DNA from: Mycolicibacter sinensis
Lineage (GTDB): Bacteria > Actinomycetota > Actinomycetes > Mycobacteriales > Mycobacteriaceae
Assembly (NCBI RefSeq): GCF_001667375.1
Contig: NZ_LZIN01000083.1
Span: 1 to 64,000, forward strand
Direction of reading: 5' to 3'
DNA length: 64,000 bases
Positions 45,746 to 54,655 of the stretch are shown in pieces; the first letter of the stretch is position 1, and the number at the start of each line of letters is the position of its first letter. The translations under genes were made by a program, and so were the position numbers. The notes below the pieces were generated by a model that saw nothing but the letters and a program-made list of their open reading frames with translations, made no database searches and was not told the DNA's origin.

Positions 45746-48646
45746 ATGCTAGCGATACTGCTTGCCCATACCGTCGGCGCGGCCGCCGCACCCTGGCTGG
45801 TCCGCAGGTGGGGCCGGGCGGCGTTCTATCCCCTGGGCTTGATTCCGCTGGTATCGCTGGTGTGGGTGGTGCTGAACTGGCCGTCCGGCCCTGACGACAA
45901 TCGTCGAACGACGGTGTCGTGGGTGCCCGGGTTGTCGATGGACATCGACCTGCGCTTCGACTCGCTGGCGGCGATCATGTGTGCCTTGGCAATGGGGATC
46001 GGCGCCCTGGTGCTGTTCTACTGCGCCGGGTACTTCCGTCCCGTCAGCCCCCACACCGATCTCGATCCGCGGCTGCCCAGCTTCGCCGCGAAGATGATCG
46101 GATTCGCCGGCTCCATGTTCGGACTGATGGTCGCCGACAACATGCTGGTGCTGTACGTGTTCTGGGAACTGACCACGGTGTTGTCGTTCCTGCTGATCGG
46201 TCACTACGCCGAACGTGCCGTGAATCGCCGCGCCGCCATTCAGGCGTTGGTGGTGACCACCGCGGGCGGCCTGGCGATGCTGGTCGGCATCATCACGCTG
46301 GGCAACACCGCCGGTACCTACCTGCTCTCGGAGTTGGTGGCGAGTCCGCCGTCCGGCACGGTGGTCACCGTCGGTGTGCTGCTGGTCCTGGTCGGCGCAC
46401 TGAGCAAGTCCGCGATCATGCCGCTGCACTTCTGGCTGCCGGGCGCGATGGCGGCGCCGACACCGGTCAGCGCCTATCTGCACGCCGCGGCGATGGTCAA
46501 GGCCGGCGTCTACCTGGTGGCGCGGTTGACACCGGGGTTCGCCGACTCACCGGGATGGCGCCCCACCGTGGTGGTCCTGGGCCTGGCCACCGCCCTGCTG
46601 GCGGGCTGGCGTGCGATTCGCGAGTACGACTTGAAGCTGGTGCTGGCGTACAGCACGGTCAGCCAGCTGGGGCTGATGATCGTGTTGGTCGGCGCCGGCG
46701 GAAACGATCTGATGCTGGCCGGCCTGACCGCGATGTGTGCGCATGCGGCCGCCAAGGCGGCCCTGTTCATGGTGGTGGGGATCATCGACCACGCCACCGG
46801 CACCCGTGATCTACGCGAGTTGGCCGGCTTGGGGCGCCGCAGTCCGGGACTGTTCCTGGTCGCCGCGGCGGCCGCCGCCAGCATGGCCGGGGTGCCGCCG
46901 TTTGTGGGATTCATCGCCAAGGAGACCATCTTCGGAACCGAGGCCCAGGCGCCGACCCTGGGCGCCTCCATTCCCTACGTGCTGGGTGCGGCTGTGCTCG
47001 CCTCGACGTTCACCGTGATCTACAGCGCGCGGTTCGTATGGGGCGGTTTCGCCGGGAAGGGCCGGTCCGAGCCCAGCGACCATGTCGCCAAACTGCACCC
47101 GCCGACCGTCGCGTTCATGGCGGCGCCGGCGGTGCTGGCCGTCACGAGCCTGGTTTTCGGGCTGTGGCCGCTGGGGCTCGACTCCGTGCTGCACCGGTAC
47201 TCCGACACCGTGCCCGACGGCGTGGACTACCACCTGGCGCTGTGGCACGGTCCGGGGCTCCCGGTATTCCTGTCGGCGACGGTGCTGGTCGTCGGCGCCG
47301 GCATCTTCCTCGGGCGCGGCGCACTGCAACTGTCCCGGTTGCGCCGGCTGCCGCTTGGCAAGGCCGATGAACACTACGACGAGTTCCTCCGGCTGCTCGA
47401 CGTGGCTGCGGTCCGGTTGACCGCCGTCACCCAGCGCGGCTCACTCCCGTTCAACCAGGCGGTGATCTTCACGACGCTGATCCTGCTGCCGCTGGGCGCG
47501 CTCATGCTGGGTGCTCGTGACCGAGTCGATCTACAACTGTGGGATACGCCGCTGCAGCTCACCCTCGCAGTGCTGGTGGTCGCCGGCGGGGTCGGCGCCA
47601 CGCGGGCTCGCAACCGGTTGTCCGCGGTACTGATGGTCGGTGTGACCGGGTACGGCTGCGCCGTGGCGTTCGCGTTCCACGGGGCGCCCGACCTGGCGTT
47701 GACCCAGTTGCTCGTCGAGACCGTGACCCTGGTGATCTTCGTGTTGGTGCTGCGTACGCTGCCCGCGGAGACAGCGCGCCCCACGATGGCGACGAACCGG
47801 CTACCGCGGGCGGTGTTGGCCATCGCGGTCGGCGTCAGCGTCGCTGTGTTCGGGGCCTTCGCGATGGCGGCCCGTACCGGTCAGGTTGTCGCCGACCTGT
47901 TGCCGGAGGCGGCTTATCTTCGCGGGTATGGCGCCAACACGGTCAACGTGATCCTGGTCGATATCCGGGCCTGGGACACCCTCGGAGAGATCTCGGTGTT
48001 GCTGGTGGCCGCGACCGGGGTGGCCTCGATGGTGTTCCGGACCCGCCGATTCGGCCGTGCGCCACGGACCGCGGATGCCGACGCATATCTCAAAGACCAG
48101 GGTGCCGCCACGCCCTACAGCCCCGCGATCGGGTCCACCACCTGGCTGCGCGGCAGCGACTACTACGACCCCAACCAGCGATCGCTGGTGTTGGAGGTCG
48201 CGAGCCGGGTCATCTTCCCGCTGATCATGGTGGTTTCGGTCTACTTCCTGTTCGCCGGGCACAACAACCCCGGCGGTGGTTTCGCCGGCGGGTTGGCTGC
48301 CGGACTGGCACTGGCGCTGCGCTATCTGGCGGGCGGGCGATATGAACTCGGCGAGACGCTGCCGCTGGACTCCGGAAAGATCCTGGGCGTCGGCTTGAGC
48401 CTGGTCGGGGGCACGGCCCTGGCGTCGCTGTTCGTCGGCGCGCCGGCGCTGTCGTCCGCGGCAATTACCTTCACCCTGCCGGTACTGGGTCAGGCGAAGC
48501 TGGTGACTTCGTTGTTCTTCGATGTGGGGGTGTATCTGGTCGTGGTCGGCATGGTGCTCGACGTCCTGCGTAGTCTCGGCGCCCGGCTAGATCAGGTGCA
48601 GGAGCTGCAACGGCCCGTGCAGCGCTCGGTGGTGAGGGCACCATGA
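45746..48646 (+). CDS. mrpA: Mrp cation/proton antiporter subunit A with fused subunit B
   Basis: The protein has about 966 residues. N-terminal NuoL-like antiporter core (about 95-420) with VYVFWELTTVLSFLLIGHY (key Glu) and SKSAIMPLHFWLPGAMAAPTPVSAYLHAA (key Lys); MrpA C-terminal extension to about 750; then the MrpB domain (about 810-950) with LFAGHNNPGGGFAGGL. Subunit of a Na+(or K+)/H+ antiporter for pH and cation homeostasis. ATG 45746 is chosen because GGAG lies 4 nt upstream; TTG 45734 and GTG 45743 are in frame. Confidence 0.93.
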   Translation: MLAILLAHTVGAAAAPWLVRRWGRAAFYPLGLIPLVSLVWVVLNWPSGPDDNRRTTVSWVPGLSMDIDLRFDSLAAIMCALAMGIGALVLFYCAGYFRPVSPHTDLDPRLPSFAAKMIGFAGSMFGLMVADNMLVLYVFWELTTVLSFLLIGHYAERAVNRRAAIQALVVTTAGGLAMLVGIITLGNTAGTYLLSELVASPPSGTVVTVGVLLVLVGALSKSAIMPLHFWLPGAMAAPTPVSAYLHAAAMVKAGVYLVARLTPGFADSPGWRPTVVVLGLATALLAGWRAIREYDLKLVLAYSTVSQLGLMIVLVGAGGNDLMLAGLTAMCAHAAAKAALFMVVGIIDHATGTRDLRELAGLGRRSPGLFLVAAAAAASMAGVPPFVGFIAKETIFGTEAQAPTLGASIPYVLGAAVLASTFTVIYSARFVWGGFAGKGRSEPSDHVAKLHPPTVAFMAAPAVLAVTSLVFGLWPLGLDSVLHRYSDTVPDGVDYHLALWHGPGLPVFLSATVLVVGAGIFLGRGALQLSRLRRLPLGKADEHYDEFLRLLDVAAVRLTAVTQRGSLPFNQAVIFTTLILLPLGALMLGARDRVDLQLWDTPLQLTLAVLVVAGGVGATRARNRLSAVLMVGVTGYGCAVAFAFHGAPDLALTQLLVETVTLVIFVLVLRTLPAETARPTMATNRLPRAVLAIAVGVSVAVFGAFAMAARTGQVVADLLPEAAYLRGYGANTVNVILVDIRAWDTLGEISVLLVAATGVASMVFRTRRFGRAPRTADADAYLKDQGAATPYSPAIGSTTWLRGSDYYDPNQRSLVLEVASRVIFPLIMVVSVYFLFAGHNNPGGGFAGGLAAGLALALRYLAGGRYELGETLPLDSGKILGVGLSLVGGTALASLFVGAPALSSAAITFTLPVLGQAKLVTSLFFDVGVYLVVVGMVLDVLRSLGARLDQVQELQRPVQRSVVRAP

Positions 48647-49092
48647 CCGCACATCTGGTTCCGTTGCTGATGGCCGCCGGTCTCACCGCCTGCGGGGTGT
48701 ACATGCTGCTGGAGCGCAACCTCACCCGAGCGCTGCTGGGCCTGATGATGGTCGGCAATGCCATCAACCTGTTGATCATCGATGTCTCCGGGCCGGGCGG
48801 TAGCCCACCGATCTACAACAGCACCGAGGGCATGGAAACCGACGCGGACCCGCTGGCCCAGGCCATGGTGCTGACGGCCATCGTCATCACCATGGGCATC
48901 GGCGCGTTCGTGCTGGCGCTGATCTACCGCTCCTACCACCTGACCACCGAAGACGACATCGGCGACGACGAGGAGGCGACCCGGCTGTCCCAGCTCTCCG
49001 ACGAGGAGATCATCGCCGCTGAGGCCGACGACAGTGAGCCGGTGGCGCCCGGCGAATTGGACGCCGTCGCCGAAAGCGGGGTGTCCCGGTGA
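48643..49092 (+). CDS. mrpC: Mrp antiporter subunit C
   Basis: The protein has 149 residues and three helices, NuoK-like: GVYMLLERNLTRALLGLMMVGNAINLLI and DPLAQAMVLTAIVITMGIGAF. The acidic C-terminal tail (about 105-149) is longer than usual. ATGA overlap with mrpA and GTGA overlap with mrpD. Confidence 0.93.
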   Translation: MTAHLVPLLMAAGLTACGVYMLLERNLTRALLGLMMVGNAINLLIIDVSGPGGSPPIYNSTEGMETDADPLAQAMVLTAIVITMGIGAFVLALIYRSYHLTTEDDIGDDEEATRLSQLSDEEIIAAEADDSEPVAPGELDAVAESGVSR

Positions 49093-50687
49093 GTCTCGCT
49101 ACTGTCCTGGTCCCGCTTCCGGTGCTATTGCCCACGCTGGGCGCGGCGCTGACCCTCATCGTCGGCCGGCGGCCGAAGTTGCAACAGCCGATCACCATCG
49201 GTGTGCTGGCCGGGGACGTCGCCGTGACCGCCGCGCTGCTGTTCCTCTCCGACCGGGGGGGCACCTTGGCTTTGCACGTCGGCGGCTGGGGTCCGACCAA
49301 GGGCGGACGCGGGCCGCTCGGCATCACCTTGGTCGTCGATCGGTTATCGGCGCTGATGCTGATCGTGTCGGCGGTCGTGCTGCTGGCGGTGATCATCTAC
49401 GCCATCGGCCAGGGGGTCCGCGACGGTGACGACCGCCAGCCGGTGTCGATCTTTTTGCCCACGTATCTGACGCTGTCGGCCGGTGTCTCCCTGGCGTTCC
49501 TGGCTGGCGACCTGTTCAACCTCTTCGTCGGGTTCGAGATGCTGTTGGCCGCGAGCTTCGTCTTGCTGACCATCGGTGCCAGCGCCGAACGGATCCGGGC
49601 CGGCATCGGCTACGTGATGGTGTCGATGGTGTCGTCGTTGATCTTCCTGCTCGGTATCGCTCTGGTCTATGCCGCAACCGGCACGCTGAACCTGGCTGAG
49701 CTGGCCACCCGCACCAGCGGCCTGCCCGACGGCACCCGCAGTGCGGTGTTCGCGGTGTTGCTGGTGGCGTTCGGCATCAAAGCCGCCGTCTTCCCGCTGT
49801 CGGCCTGGTTGCCCGATTCCTATCCCACGGCACCCGCCCCGATCACCGCCGTGTTCGCCGGCATCCTGACCAAGGTCGGGGTCTACGCGATCATCCGGGC
49901 GCATTCCCTGCTGTTTCCCGACGGTGGTTTGGACTCGGTGCTGCTCGTCGGGGCGCTGCTGACCATGCTGGTGGGTATCTTCGGGGCCATCGCCCAGAGC
50001 GACATCAAGCGAATCTTGTCTTTCACGTTGGTCAGCCATATCGGCTTCATGGTGTTCGGGGTGGCGCTGTCGAGCGAGTTGGGCATGTCCGGCGCCATCT
50101 TCTACGTGATGCACCACATCATCGTGATGACGACATTGTTCTTGGCGGCCGGACTGATCGAACGTCAGGGCGGGGCGTCGTCGCTGAAGCGGCTCGGCGG
50201 CTTGGTGGCGAACCCGTTGCTGGCATTCATGTTCTTGGTCCCGGCGTTCAACCTTGGTGGCATACCTCCTTTTTCGGGCTTCATCGGCAAGACGGCGGTG
50301 CTCCAGGCCGGTGTCGACGACGGGTCGGTGCTGTCCTGGTTCCTGGTGGGCGGTGCGGTGGTGACCAGTCTGCTGACGCTGTATGTGCTGGCGCGGGTGT
50401 GGAACAAGGCGTTCTGGCGCCTGCGCAGCGACGCCCCCGAGGGTGAGCTGGTGCGGGCCGCGCCGCCGGTGCTGCTCGACGATGTCGCCGAGGTCGCCTT
50501 CGACGACCGCGAGGATGTCGGGAAGATGCCGTTAGGGATGGTGGTGCCGACGATCGCGTTGATCGTGCTGGGGCTGACGTTCACCGTGCTGGCCGGCCCG
50601 ATCTTCGGCTACACCGAGCGCGCCGCAGCCGAGGTGCTCGACCGGGGCGAGTACATCTCGGCCGTATTGAGCGGAGGTCTGCCGTGA
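49089..50687 (+). CDS. mrpD: Mrp antiporter subunit D
   Basis: The protein has 532 residues, about 14 helices, NuoN/NuoM-like: LFNLFVGFEMLLAASFVLL (key Glu), IKAAVFPLSAWLPDSYPTAPAPITAVFAG (key Lys), VSHIGFMVFGVAL. Proton-conducting subunit of the complex. GTGA overlaps at both ends. Confidence 0.94.
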   Translation: MSLATVLVPLPVLLPTLGAALTLIVGRRPKLQQPITIGVLAGDVAVTAALLFLSDRGGTLALHVGGWGPTKGGRGPLGITLVVDRLSALMLIVSAVVLLAVIIYAIGQGVRDGDDRQPVSIFLPTYLTLSAGVSLAFLAGDLFNLFVGFEMLLAASFVLLTIGASAERIRAGIGYVMVSMVSSLIFLLGIALVYAATGTLNLAELATRTSGLPDGTRSAVFAVLLVAFGIKAAVFPLSAWLPDSYPTAPAPITAVFAGILTKVGVYAIIRAHSLLFPDGGLDSVLLVGALLTMLVGIFGAIAQSDIKRILSFTLVSHIGFMVFGVALSSELGMSGAIFYVMHHIIVMTTLFLAAGLIERQGGASSLKRLGGLVANPLLAFMFLVPAFNLGGIPPFSGFIGKTAVLQAGVDDGSVLSWFLVGGAVVTSLLTLYVLARVWNKAFWRLRSDAPEGELVRAAPPVLLDDVAEVAFDDREDVGKMPLGMVVPTIALIVLGLTFTVLAGPIFGYTERAAAEVLDRGEYISAVLSGGLP

Positions 50688-51211
50688 GATCGATCGCACT
50701 GCGGATCTTTTCGGTGTCGGCGTTGGCGACCATCTGGACGCTGCTGTGGGGCCGCTTCACCGTCCCCAACATCGTCCTCGGGATGGTAGTCGCCGTGGTC
50801 ATCATGGTGCTGTTGCCATTGCCGCCGGTGCCGGTGCAGGGTCGGGTGCATCCGTGGTCGGTGCTGCAGCTGCTGGGACTGTTCGGCTGGTACCTGGTGG
50901 CGTCCAGTGTCCAGTTGATGTGGCTGGCGATCAGACCCGGGCCCCCGCCGCAGACCGGGGTGCTGCGGGTGCCGCTGAACATCAAATCCGATCTGGTGTT
51001 GGTGATGGCGTCCAGCATCACCACGCTGATTCCCGGATCCATCGTGCTGGAGATCGACCAGGTGCGTCGCATCCTGTACTGCCACGTGATCGATGTTGGA
51101 AACGCGCGTTCAGTCGAGCGGTTCTACCACCAAGCCGCGCACGTGGAGCGACTGTTGATCGCCGCTTTCGAGCGCGACGACGAGTGGCAGCCGGCGGGGG
51201 GAACCGCATGA
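50684..51211 (+). CDS. mrpE: Mrp antiporter subunit E
   Basis: The protein has 175 residues. Two N-terminal helices, then the MrpE cytoplasmic domain: VLRVPLNIKSDLVLVMASSITTLIPGS, matching the family TLTPGT-type motif. Coupled by GTGA (5') and ATGA (3') overlaps. Confidence 0.92.
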   Translation: MRSIALRIFSVSALATIWTLLWGRFTVPNIVLGMVVAVVIMVLLPLPPVPVQGRVHPWSVLQLLGLFGWYLVASSVQLMWLAIRPGPPPQTGVLRVPLNIKSDLVLVMASSITTLIPGSIVLEIDQVRRILYCHVIDVGNARSVERFYHQAAHVERLLIAAFERDDEWQPAGGTA

Positions 51212-51486
51212 CCGTCATCTGGGCAACCGCGGGCGTGCTGCTGGGGGCCGCCGCGATCATCACCATGTATCGGCTACTGGCCGGGCCCAGCACGCTGGAC
51301 CGCCTGGTGGCGCTGGACACCCTGGCCGCCATGACGATGTGCGGTATCGGCATTTGGGCGGCCGTCACCCGGGACACCACCGCGACGTACAGCCTGACGG
51401 CGCTGGCGTTGGTCGGATTCATCGGATCGGTGAGCGTGGCCCGTTTCCGGGTTCCCGACGATCCCGAACTGCGGAGGCAATCGTGA
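51208..51486 (+). CDS. mrpF: Mrp antiporter subunit F
   Basis: The protein has 92 residues and three helices with the family GPSTLDRLVALDTLAAM loop. ATG 51208 overlaps the mrpE stop by 4 nt; the stop overlaps mrpG GTG by 4 nt. Confidence 0.93.
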   Translation: MTVIWATAGVLLGAAAIITMYRLLAGPSTLDRLVALDTLAAMTMCGIGIWAAVTRDTTATYSLTALALVGFIGSVSVARFRVPDDPELRRQS

Positions 51487-51830
51487 TCGTGCTCGACGTG
51501 GTGGCCAGTCTGCTGGGGCTCGCCGGGGCGGTGCTGGCGCTGACGGCGGCGATCGGGGTGGTGCGCTTCCCGGACACGTTGGCCCGGATGCACTCAGCCA
51601 CCAAACCGCAGGTACTGGGGCTGATATTGGTGCTGATCGCCGCATTGTTCCGGTTGCGCGGCAGCCACGACGCCGGGATGGTGACGGTGAGCATCATCTT
51701 CACCCTGATCACCGCGCCGGTTGTCGCCCACCGGGTGGGCCGACTGGCCTACCAGGAGCAGGACATGACCGAGGTGCTGGCCGTCGATCAGTTGGTCGAG
51801 CTCACCGACGAGGATCAGGCTGCGCGCTGA
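51483..51830 (+). CDS. mrpG: Mrp antiporter subunit G
   Basis: The protein has 115 residues and three helices; AAIGVVRFPDTLARMHSATKPQVLG is the MrpG signature. Last gene of the operon; its 3' end overlaps the convergent methyltransferase by 16 nt. With it the full set A/B-C-D-E-F-G is present. Confidence 0.93.
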   Translation: MIVLDVVASLLGLAGAVLALTAAIGVVRFPDTLARMHSATKPQVLGLILVLIAALFRLRGSHDAGMVTVSIIFTLITAPVVAHRVGRLAYQEQDMTEVLAVDQLVELTDEDQAAR

Positions 51831-52441
51831 GCTGGCCGCAGCACGGCGACCAGAAAGTCGGAATCGTCGGTGAAAGGCTTCAGGTCCCAGGTGCCCAGCA
51901 AGAGATCGGTCGCGAACCCCGCGGTCGCCGCGTCGTCGAGGAACTGGCTGAACTCGTAGTCCCGGTCGGCGCCGAAACCGATCACGGTCCGCCCGTCCTC
52001 GGCGCAGTGGTGGCGCAGCCGGCGCAGTATCTCGACGCGGGTGCTCGGGGCGACGAACGTCATGACGTTGCCGGCCGACACGATCACCTCGAACGGCTCG
52101 GCGATGCCGCGGGCGGGCAGGTCCAGTTCGGCCAGGTCCGCGACGAGATAGCGTGGCCCCGGGTGATCCTGCTCGGCCGCCTCGATGAGCTCGGGGTCCA
52201 CGTCGACACCGACCACGTCATGACCGGCGCCGGCCAGCACGCCGGCCACCCGGCCCGGGCCGCAGCCGGCGTCGAGGATGCGGGCGCCGCGGGAGGCCAT
52301 CGCATCGATGAAGCGCGCTTCGCCGGCGAGATCGTTACCGGCGCGAGCCATTTGACGGAAGCGCTCGATGTACCACTGCGAATGCCCGGGATCGGCGGCG
52401 ACCTTTTGCATCCAGAGGCTCTGCTCGACCATGCGTGCCAT
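51815..52441 (-). CDS. Class I SAM-dependent methyltransferase
   Basis: The protein has 208 residues. Motif I ILDAGCGPGRVAGVLAG, acidic GVDVDPELIEAA, VADLAELDLP and VSAGNVMTFVAP. Likely small-molecule methyltransferase; substrate unknown. It lies 18 nt after the LpqN-domain gene on the minus strand and is probably the last gene of the DUF2563/T7SS-type cluster, though no functional link is shown. Confidence 0.85.
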   Translation of the reverse strand: MARMVEQSLWMQKVAADPGHSQWYIERFRQMARAGNDLAGEARFIDAMASRGARILDAGCGPGRVAGVLAGAGHDVVGVDVDPELIEAAEQDHPGPRYLVADLAELDLPARGIAEPFEVIVSAGNVMTFVAPSTRVEILRRLRHHCAEDGRTVIGFGADRDYEFSQFLDDAATAGFATDLLLGTWDLKPFTDDSDFLVAVLRPAQRAA

Positions 52442-52459
52442 TCTCGCAGGGCTGCTGCG

Positions 52460-52966
52460 TCACCGGTCGGGCAGGCGGACTTCCAGCGCATCGAGGATGG
52501 CCTGCTTGGCGGCGACGTAGTGCGGGTTGTCGACATCGGTGGTCTGGATGGTGACGGTGACCGCCCAGATCCGGTCCTTGGCGTTCTGCACCGCGACGAT
52601 CAGGCCGGTTGCCGGCCGGCCCTGCAGGTTGTAGCTGATCGTTCTACTCGGAAAACCCGATACGGTTCCGGGGGTTTCGGCGTCGAGTTCACCGACGATG
52701 TTGGCCACCGCGGCGCGTTCCTTGGCCAAGGCCTGCGATGGAAGCCCGACCTGGCCGGTGAGTTCTTCGCACGTCACCACCGCGTTGGGGGTGAAGCCGT
52801 GCCGGCGCAGTTCCTGGTTGTAGAGGACGCCGCGAAGTGGCGGGGAGTCGTTGCTGGGCATGAACTCCCAGCCCGGTGGCTTCGGGAGGGTGATCGTCGG
52901 TTCACCGGGGGTGCGGGGAGCCAATGTGATCGGTCCGGAGCCGGCCGGGTGGTCGGCGGCTTTCAT
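52460..52966 (-). CDS. LpqN/LpqT-family domain protein without signal peptide
   Basis: The protein has 168 residues. EPTITLPKPPGWEFMPS is the LpqN/LpqT opening; NAVVTCEELTGQV and ISYNLQGRPATGLIVAVQNAKDRIWAVTVTIQ follow as a beta sheet. The classical lipoproteins have a lipobox; here there is none, so this is a cytosolic or non-classically exported variant. AGGA precedes the ATG. 19 nt after the small membrane protein gene. Confidence 0.8.
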   Translation of the reverse strand: MKAADHPAGSGPITLAPRTPGEPTITLPKPPGWEFMPSNDSPPLRGVLYNQELRRHGFTPNAVVTCEELTGQVGLPSQALAKERAAVANIVGELDAETPGTVSGFPSRTISYNLQGRPATGLIVAVQNAKDRIWAVTVTIQTTDVDNPHYVAAKQAILDALEVRLPDR

Positions 52967-52985
52967 GACAGGTCCTGTCGGTGCG

Positions 52986-53240
52986 TCACGAACGAGAACC
53001 AGGCCAGCGCCCGATCGGCCAGCGCTTGCGGACGTAGACGGCGCCGAAGCCTAGGTAGGCGAAGAAGGCTCCGCCAACGACTGCGCTGACCAGATCCGAT
53101 GCCTCCGGATACTTCACCGAGTCGTAGAGCGCGACGGCGAACAACGCGGCACACACCATCGGACCGATGACCCAAAACAGCCACTTCGACTTCGCGTCCT
53201 TGCGGGGGTCCACCGGAATTGCGATGACAAGCGCGACCAT
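52986..53240 (-). CDS. Small membrane protein, candidate partner/immunity of the upstream T7SS-type protein (start uncertain)
   Basis: At least 84 residues from ATG 53240, but hydrophobic sequence continues upstream in frame (Ile-Ile-Phe-Ile-Ala-Gly) and an AGGAG (plus 53287-53291) lies 46 nt further up with no ATG, GTG or TTG in frame between. An unusual start such as ATC at 53282 or 53276 is possible. Helices: about 1-8 plus upstream, 20-40 and 48-68. Ends in a basic tail. No family recognised. The upstream gene stops at 53306, very close. Position after a glycine-zipper protein suggests an immunity role; this is inference only. Confidence 0.55.
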   Translation of the reverse strand: MVALVIAIPVDPRKDAKSKWLFWVIGPMVCAALFAVALYDSVKYPEASDLVSAVVGGAFFAYLGFGAVYVRKRWPIGRWPGSRS

Positions 53241-53305
53241 ACCGGCGATGAAGATAATGCGCTCTGCGTTGCTGATGGTGATCGTTCTCCTCTGGCTGCG
53301 GCGTC

Positions 53306-54655
53306 TCAGCCGAACAGGCTACGCCAAACACTGTGTGACACATCCGAAATCTCTTCGCCCATCTTCTGGCCGATGTCGCTGCCGATCACGCCGCCGACTA
53401 CCGCACCGACGCCAGCGCCGATGACGGTTCCGGGCCCCGGGGCGATCATGGTCCCGAGCCATGCCCCCGCTTCGGCCCCGGTGCTGGCGCCGACCAAGCC
53501 ACCGCCGATATCACCCGCGGTTTTGGCGCCGACGTTGACCAGAGTGGTGCTCAGGGCGGCACCGTTGCTCACGTCGTTGGCGCCCTCCACGATCCCGTTC
53601 ACGCCGGTGAATAAGTTTCCGGCGAAACCCAGACGTTTGCCGAACTTCTCGACGTTCTCCAATGCAGTGGTCACCGGGAGGCCTCCGGGAATCGCGGCGC
53701 TCGGTGATCCGCCCGGAACGAACGCCGGCAACTTCGCTGGATTGGCGGGTACGTTCGCTCGTTCACCTGCCGCCGCGAGCCCGTCACCGACGTTGCCCCA
53801 TTTCCCGCCGACCTGGGCCGGTTGGCCGGGCGGTGCCGGCGGGGCGCCGGGACGGGTCATCACCGGCGTGCCGGGTGCCAGCCAGGGCGCGATGACCCCG
53901 GCGGCGCCGTTACCGCCCGTAGCGTCGGACATCCCGGAGCCGCTGCCCGCCCCACCGGCGCCACCGTCAGCACCGGAGCGGCCGTCGGCCGTGCGGTTGG
54001 TCGGGCCGCCGGCTCCCGCGCCGCCGTCGGCCCCGCCGTTCTCGGCGTCGTACTTGCGGATATCGGGGTTGTAGCCGTCCTTGACCCGCAGGTTGGTCAT
54101 GGTCCCCTGCAGGCTCTTGGAGTAGGTGTCGCGGATGACCGTGGCGTTGTGCAGGGCCGTCGCGGTGTCGTTATAGGCCAGTTGCCGCGCCTGCGCGATG
54201 TCGGCGTCGTGGTTCTGGCCCTGACTGGCCTGATTGAGGTAGACACCGATCTGGGCGTCGAGGACCAGCAAGTTGGCATTGAGCGCCGTCATATTGGCCT
54301 GCGAGGCCGCGCGGGCCTGGGCCAGGTTGCCGGCGATGGTCTCCAGGTCGGCGGCGATCTGGCCGAGCTGTTGATTGGTGGCGTGCAGGCCGTCTTTTAC
54401 GCGCTGCACATCGGCGCCGTTGTTGATCGGCTGTTCGCCGTTCTCGCGGTTGTATTGCTGAAAGTGTTGCTGGGCGGTTTGGAAGGTCTGCTCGGCGGCG
54501 GTGGCCGAGCCGGCGGCCTGGTGGAACGCCTGGGCGAGGAAGTGGATCTGGGTGGGGCTGCCGGCCTGCAGGCTGTCGTCGACCGCCCACGGGTCACCGC
54601 CGGCATGGGCGATGAGGTCGGCGATCTGCAGGTGTTGCAGGCTCGGGCGGCTCAC
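53306..54655 (-). CDS. T7SS-type protein: helical ESX-toxin-like N domain, PGRS-like linker, glycine-zipper C terminus
   Basis: The protein has 449 residues. N domain (about 1-215) starts QHLQIADLIAHAGGDPWAVDDSL and contains QYNRENGEQPINNGADVQRV, a pattern I associate with N-terminal targeting domains of mycobacterial ESX polymorphic toxins. Middle (about 220-335): Gly/Ala/Pro-rich. C terminus (about 380-449) is a run of Gly-x-x-x-Gly/Ala zippers (GGGLVGASTGAEAGAWLG, VIGAGVGAVVGGVIGSDIG), as in pore-forming effectors. No canonical Tyr-x-x-x-Asp/Glu signal seen. GTG start overlaps the DUF2563 stop by 4 nt. Confidence 0.75.
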   Translation of the reverse strand: MSRPSLQHLQIADLIAHAGGDPWAVDDSLQAGSPTQIHFLAQAFHQAAGSATAAEQTFQTAQQHFQQYNRENGEQPINNGADVQRVKDGLHATNQQLGQIAADLETIAGNLAQARAASQANMTALNANLLVLDAQIGVYLNQASQGQNHDADIAQARQLAYNDTATALHNATVIRDTYSKSLQGTMTNLRVKDGYNPDIRKYDAENGGADGGAGAGGPTNRTADGRSGADGGAGGAGSGSGMSDATGGNGAAGVIAPWLAPGTPVMTRPGAPPAPPGQPAQVGGKWGNVGDGLAAAGERANVPANPAKLPAFVPGGSPSAAIPGGLPVTTALENVEKFGKRLGFAGNLFTGVNGIVEGANDVSNGAALSTTLVNVGAKTAGDIGGGLVGASTGAEAGAWLGTMIAPGPGTVIGAGVGAVVGGVIGSDIGQKMGEEISDVSHSVWRSLFG

